Shown here one piece after another: positions 4,768 through 7,747 of a DNA stretch of 7,747 bases. Location: contig DCVM01000152.1 in NCBI GenBank assembly GCA_002327985.1, positions 1,177 to 8,923 of the forward strand, in the 5' to 3' direction. Position 1 is the first letter of the stretch, and every line of letters starts with the position of its first letter. Below the pieces are notes generated by a model. That model did not search any database, was not told where the DNA came from, and saw only the letters and a list, made by a program, of their open reading frames with translations. This DNA is from Syntrophaceae bacterium UBA2188. GTDB taxonomy: Bacteria > Desulfobacterota > BSN033 > UBA1163. The translations under genes and the position numbers were made by a program.

Positions 4768-6906
4768 TTATAAATGCTGAATCCCCAATTCTATTTCGAA
4801 CCCAAATTGTTTTCCAGGTTCCAGTTCTAATGGCCAGGAAAGAAGCAGGCACGAACCTTGATAAATCCTCTCAAACCCGCTCTCCGAAAGCGAAACGGTC
4901 TCGATGGGAAAACGCCAGAGAGTGCAACGTTGATCCGTTTTTAAAACCACTTCCATCTTGTTCCATTCATCAACCAAATGAGCCTCTGTCACCTCTTTTA
5001 TCTCACCGGCACTTGCCAGCCTCTGGTCTTCAAGTGGGTGTCCGGGTATTTGGTAATATCGGTCCGGTGCATCCCCAGCCAAAAGATTGATATTCAACTC
5101 GATGCCGAAGTTTGTCTTTCGCCTCTCCCCTTGATAGCTGATTTGATAGCTGGCCTTGACTATCTTTTGATTGGCAGGAATCGTAAAACTTTTTTCTATC
5201 CGAATCGGGTCTCTTTTTCCAATCCTGGCAAGGCCCCCCGATCGGAAAAAAAAGACTTCCGGATGTTTCCTCTCTCCTCTAATCTCAATCTCATAAGACT
5301 CCTCGATAAAATCCCCTTCCCCCGGATAGGGACCTTTTCGAAAGGACTCAAAATCCATCGGCTCAGGAATAAAATGGTCCAGGAAAGAGGTTTTTCGATA
5401 GGCGTCAAACTGGAGATACTGATCTAAACCCTCCTCCTTGGAATCAAAGATCTCATGGATGGTCTTTGTCTTGGCTGTCGATGCCTCATCTCTTGAGCCT
5501 TGTCCTCGTTCATGCAATAATTTTTGATGATAACCCTCTTTCCTCCGCGTAAGGGTCCCGAGGATATTGAAGGCTTTTCCCCGATCATCCATCTCTAAGA
5601 GGCTTCCCCCGCGGCTGCTGAACAGGAGCACTATTTCAGGATTCTTCAAAAGAACTTCCTCATCCCCGTCTCCATTAAAATCCAATCGCTCCACCTCGAT
5701 CCATTCCTTCTCCCGATGGGCCTTTTGATCATAGAGCCTTTCCGCCCTGATCAAGTTTTCGTAGAGGGCATGTCGAAGATGAGGAAGGTAGAGTCCCCCA
5801 AAAACGCCATGCCAGTAGGCGTCGTTGCATTGGGCCCGATGGAGATACAGAAGGGGATCCTCCCTGTCAGGGACGACCCTCCTTTTTTGATTTCCGATTT
5901 TCTCTCGAAGATGAAGGGTTCTTTTATGCAGATCGTTCGACTCAGGATATTTGGCAAAGAAATTTCTCCAGAAGCCGCCTTTCAGAAACATTCTAATCTG
6001 TTTCCCCTCGGCCGAGTCCTTGAGTGGCTCAATCACCTTTCCATATTCCACCATGGCCTCTGTGGGAAGGCTCCATTCATCCATTTCCATATAAGAAGAA
6101 CAGGCGAGGTAGACCCTCCCGAGCGGCTTTCTGCAATGGGCATAGGTTCCAAGGGGCATGGGTTCAATCCAATCCAAATTTTCTCCAATCAACTGGAAGA
6201 AACGTTCTAACCACCCCTCCTCATAGACCGAATGGTAAGTATAAGGCCAGATCCCGAATTTCTCGCCATCGTCGGCAAAAATAGCGGCCTTGGAGGAACC
6301 CCGAAGTCGGGAGAGGAATTCGAGGGTTTCTTCCGGAGGGTGAAAAGGAATGATGTACCGCAACGTCTCATTTCCCGGAAAAACCTTCAGAACCTTTCCC
6401 TCCTCTTCAGTGAGATAATACCCAAACAGATCTTCTTCTCTCAATCCGGATTTCTTGAAGTGGTAATCATCGATGGTCACATACTCCACGCCCGCTTCCT
6501 TCAAATACTTCGGAAGATGGGGCTCCCAGACCCTTTCTGCCAGCCACATACCCTGAGGGGTGACTCCCATTTCCTCTTTGATCTTTTGGGTCAACCTCCT
6601 GATCTGTCCAACTTTATCCGCATCCGGGATGACCGCTAAGATGGGTTCGTAATATCCCCCGGTCATCATCTCTAATTGGCCCTTCTTGACCAACCCTTTT
6701 AATGTTTCCAAAAACTCCGGATGATGATCTTTAAAAAAATCCCAGAGGATTCCGGTATAGTGAATCGAGATCTTCATGAACGGATATTTTTTGAGGACTT
6801 CGATGAAAGGGAGGTAGGCTTTTTCGTAGGCATATTCCAGGATATGGAGAAAATTTCCAACTGGCTGATGGTTGTGAACACAAAAAAGGAAGGCCACCTT
6901 CTCCAT
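4768..6906 (-). CDS. GH57 4-alpha-glucanotransferase
   Basis: Predicted to move alpha-1,4-glucan segments between chains (EC 2.4.1.25), serving glycogen or maltodextrin metabolism in the cytoplasm; there is no signal peptide. The GH57 regions are in order: HNHQP (11-15), GGYYEPI (83-89), MWLAERVWEP (120-129) with probable nucleophile E124, FADDGEKFGIWP (210-221) with probable acid/base D213, and SSYMEMDEWSLP (270-281). The spacing from E124 to D213 agrees with the archaeal 4-alpha-glucanotransferases of this family. A helical DUF1925-type part (~300-390) and a beta-rich DUF1926-type part (~400-710) follow. At 712 residues it is slightly longer than the ~650-residue archaeal enzymes. DFNGDGDEE (409-417) looks like a calcium-binding loop. 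Amylase activity is the main alternative. The ATG has no Shine-Dalgarno, and an in-frame TAA lies nine nt upstream, so no earlier ATG, GTG or TTG start exists. Confidence 0.93.
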   Translation of the reverse strand: MEKVAFLFCVHNHQPVGNFLHILEYAYEKAYLPFIEVLKKYPFMKISIHYTGILWDFFKDHHPEFLETLKGLVKKGQLEMMTGGYYEPILAVIPDADKVGQIRRLTQKIKEEMGVTPQGMWLAERVWEPHLPKYLKEAGVEYVTIDDYHFKKSGLREEDLFGYYLTEEEGKVLKVFPGNETLRYIIPFHPPEETLEFLSRLRGSSKAAIFADDGEKFGIWPYTYHSVYEEGWLERFFQLIGENLDWIEPMPLGTYAHCRKPLGRVYLACSSYMEMDEWSLPTEAMVEYGKVIEPLKDSAEGKQIRMFLKGGFWRNFFAKYPESNDLHKRTLHLREKIGNQKRRVVPDREDPLLYLHRAQCNDAYWHGVFGGLYLPHLRHALYENLIRAERLYDQKAHREKEWIEVERLDFNGDGDEEVLLKNPEIVLLFSSRGGSLLEMDDRGKAFNILGTLTRRKEGYHQKLLHERGQGSRDEASTAKTKTIHEIFDSKEEGLDQYLQFDAYRKTSFLDHFIPEPMDFESFRKGPYPGEGDFIEESYEIEIRGERKHPEVFFFRSGGLARIGKRDPIRIEKSFTIPANQKIVKASYQISYQGERRKTNFGIELNINLLAGDAPDRYYQIPGHPLEDQRLASAGEIKEVTEAHLVDEWNKMEVVLKTDQRCTLWRFPIETVSLSESGFERIYQGSCLLLSWPLELEPGKQFGFEIELGIQHL

Positions 6907-6914
6907 GAAGGTAA

Positions 6915-6941
6915 TTTATATGATTTCCCAGGCCAAATCAA
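6915..6941 (-). promoter_or_regulatory. Sigma70-like promoter of the GH57 gene, near-leaderless
   Basis: The minus strand has TATAAA (6915-6920) as a good -10 box. A weak -35 lies upstream: TTGATT at 15 nt, or GTTGAT at 16 nt. Only 8 nt separate the -10 box from the ATG, so transcription would begin at or within a few bases of the start codon. This fits the lack of a Shine-Dalgarno. Predicted from sequence only. Confidence 0.35.
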
Positions 6942-7023
6942 CCCCTCTTGGAATAAAAAAGGAGTTAACCTCATCGGCTAACCCCTTCATCAATCTAATG
7001 GAAGAAGTTGTCGTGGCTTCTTT

Positions 7024-7094
7024 ACCCCGTTAGAAATTTTTCTTTGTTAACCATTAACCAGGAGTTCCCTTTTGTAACCTACTTCTAACGGGGT
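7024..7094. repeat. 12-bp perfect inverted repeat between AbiEii remnant and GH57 gene
   Basis: ACCCCGTTAGAA (7024-7035) and TTCTAACGGGGT (7083-7094) are exact reverse complements, 47 nt apart. The spacer contains GTTAACCATTAACC. The arms start 8 nt past the AbiEii remnant's stop on the minus strand. No T-run follows, so a terminator role is weak. It could be a palindromic intergenic repeat whose centre has been filled by later sequence. Confidence 0.6.
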
Positions 7095-7102
7095 TTACCT
7101 GT

Positions 7103-7507
7103 TTAGGGGAAAGGTCTAAATCCCGCCACTTCTTTTACCCAGCCTTGGATAGTCTTTTTGATGCGGGTCCAGTTTACCTCCCAAAACATCCTCGGCAATC
7201 TTTCCTGATCAACCTCATCAAAGTAGCTCAGGCCGTAGAGGACGTGGCCAATATCCTCAACAGAGTACTTTTTTTGATAGAGGCGGAGCATCTCCCTCAG
7301 TTTGAAACATCTCAAACCCAAAGCGTAGATATCCACGAAATCTTTCTTTGAGCCTCGTTGACTGAGAGCCGAAAGCTTCATGCAGGTCAGGTCTTCAAGA
7401 GAGGCTAATGGGCAAGCCGCCTGTTGCCAGGGAATAAGAGGCTTTAACAGCGGATACCTGTATTCCAGAAAACTGACCCGCACTCCAGAAATGGTCCCAT
7501 GAAGTGT
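7103..7507 (-). pseudogene. AbiEii/AbiGii-type nucleotidyltransferase, N-terminus missing
   Basis: The C-terminal half of the AbiEii-type toxin/nucleotidyltransferase family is clear: VSFLEYRYPLLKPLI, then LASLEDLTCMKLSALSQRGS and KKDFVDIYAL (about 26-55 from the GTG at 7481), then the helical KLREMLRLYQKKYSVEDIGHVL and YFDEVDQERLPRMFW. Homology extends in frame upstream of that GTG (TLHGTISGV), so the GTG is not the natural start. The N-terminal half, with the GG...D.D nucleotide-transfer motif, is absent. The frame meets a TAG at 7535-7537 inside a REP-like palindrome. Full-length members are about 200 residues or more; roughly 135 codons remain. The ordinary role is a type IV toxin or phage-abortive protein, or a uncharacterised nucleotidyltransferase; this copy cannot catalyse. 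No antitoxin partner is visible. Confidence 0.8.
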
Positions 7508-7557
7508 ACCCCGTTCGATCTGCCGGGTAGTGAACTACCCCGCAGCAAGCTGCGGGG
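7507..7557. repeat. REP-like double palindrome
   Basis: Two hairpins sit side by side: GGGTAG-TGAA-CTACCC (7525-7540) and CCCCGCAGC-AA-GCTGCGGGG (7538-7557), sharing their CCC. A flanking TACCCCG (7507-7513) may pair with CGGGTA (7524-7529). This is the layout of bacterial REP elements, normally moved by Y1-type transposases, none of which is in the window. It begins where homology of the AbiEii remnant stops. Confidence 0.6.
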
Positions 7558-7579
7558 CATCAAATTCTCTAAAAAACTT

Positions 7580-7602
7580 TCCTCCCCCTTGATGGGGGAG
7601 GA
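7580..7602. repeat. 9-bp perfect stem-loop
   Basis: TCCTCCCCC (7580-7588) pairs with GGGGGAGGA (7594-7602) across TTGAT. It shares its stem with the hairpin at 4137-4162, and both adjoin a GGTGGGGG or CCCCCACC phrase, so they are copies of one repeat in opposite orientations. Confidence 0.65.
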
Positions 7603-7633
7603 TTAAGGTGGGGGTGATGATAAGATCATTTCC

Positions 7634-7668
7634 CCCTCACCCTAACCCTCTCCCCCCAGGGGAGAGGG
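7634..7668. repeat. CCCTCACCCTAACCCTC-type dispersed hairpin
   Basis: CCCTCTCCCC (7646-7655) pairs perfectly with GGGGAGAGGG (7659-7668) across CCA, preceded by CCCTCACCCTAA. This phrase is a familiar intergenic repeat in many proteobacterial genomes. No gene lies between 7508 and the right edge. Confidence 0.65.
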
Positions 7669-7679
7669 AGGCCATTCAT

Positions 7680-7700
7680 CCCCCCAGCAGAGCTGAGGGG
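7680..7700. repeat. Imperfect stem-loop near the right edge
   Basis: CCCC-C-CAGC pairs with GCTG-A-GGGG across AGA with one mismatch. It resembles the REP-like core at 7538-7557 (CCCCGCAGC), so it may be a diverged half copy. Confidence 0.4.
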
Positions 7701-7747
7701 TATTCTGGCATATTTTTATAAAGGGAATTCCTTGATCGCGAATCTCC

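Noticed and set aside
4978..6639. Several plus-strand frames opposite the GH57 gene
   Set aside because: The minus strand carries all five GH57 motifs in one frame; the opposite frames show no family signatures.
7642..7747. Open minus-strand frame entering from the right edge (EIRDQGIPFIKICQ)
   Set aside because: It has no start in the window and its end runs through the hairpin repeats; too short to tell a real C-terminus from chance.

Overview
The window looks like a bacterial chromosome, probably an uncultured Desulfobacterota (former Deltaproteobacteria) or a related Gram-negative lineage. This rests on three things: an exopolysaccharide (EPS) locus led by an RfaH/NusG-like factor and an NtrC-family regulator, a GH57 glucanotransferase, and many dispersed GC-rich hairpin repeats. 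No rRNA, tRNA or marker gene is present, so the assignment is loose. Every credible gene is on the minus strand, so transcription runs from high to low coordinates.

Left half (1-3700), in transcription order: (i) a NtrC-like AAA+ protein with a Fis-type HTH whose nucleotide-handling and sigma54-contact motifs are almost all replaced (2521-3519). Upstream of it lie a -24/-12-like element and a perfect 14-bp inverted repeat. (ii) A NusG-paralogue antiterminator of the RfaH/UpxY type (1902-2399). (iii) A four-helix-bundle (23S-IVS-type) gene broken by one in-frame TAA and enclosed by imperfect inverted repeats (1450-1896). (iv) A phosphoglycosyl transferase that would start EPS repeat-unit synthesis, with a GGDEF-like N-terminus instead of the usual membrane bundle (165-1232). 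This reads as the control and priming end of an EPS cluster that continues past the left edge: a DNA-binding regulator, an antiterminator for a long operon, and the first glycan-chain enzyme.

Middle (3520-4234): about 700 bp without a convincing gene. It holds the regulator's upstream region and a 320-bp MITE-like block ending in 16-bp inverted repeats with one mismatch, filled with hairpins.

Right half (4235-7747): a small basic Rho_N/SAP-like protein (4235-4576), a complete GH57 4-alpha-glucanotransferase with its C-terminal DUF1925/DUF1926-type regions (4768-6906), and an N-terminally deleted AbiEii-type nucleotidyltransferase remnant (7103-7507). The remnant's break coincides with a REP-like palindrome, and the last 250 bp is a stack of hairpin repeats with no gene. 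The glucanotransferase probably serves alpha-glucan or glycogen turnover and need not be linked to the EPS locus.
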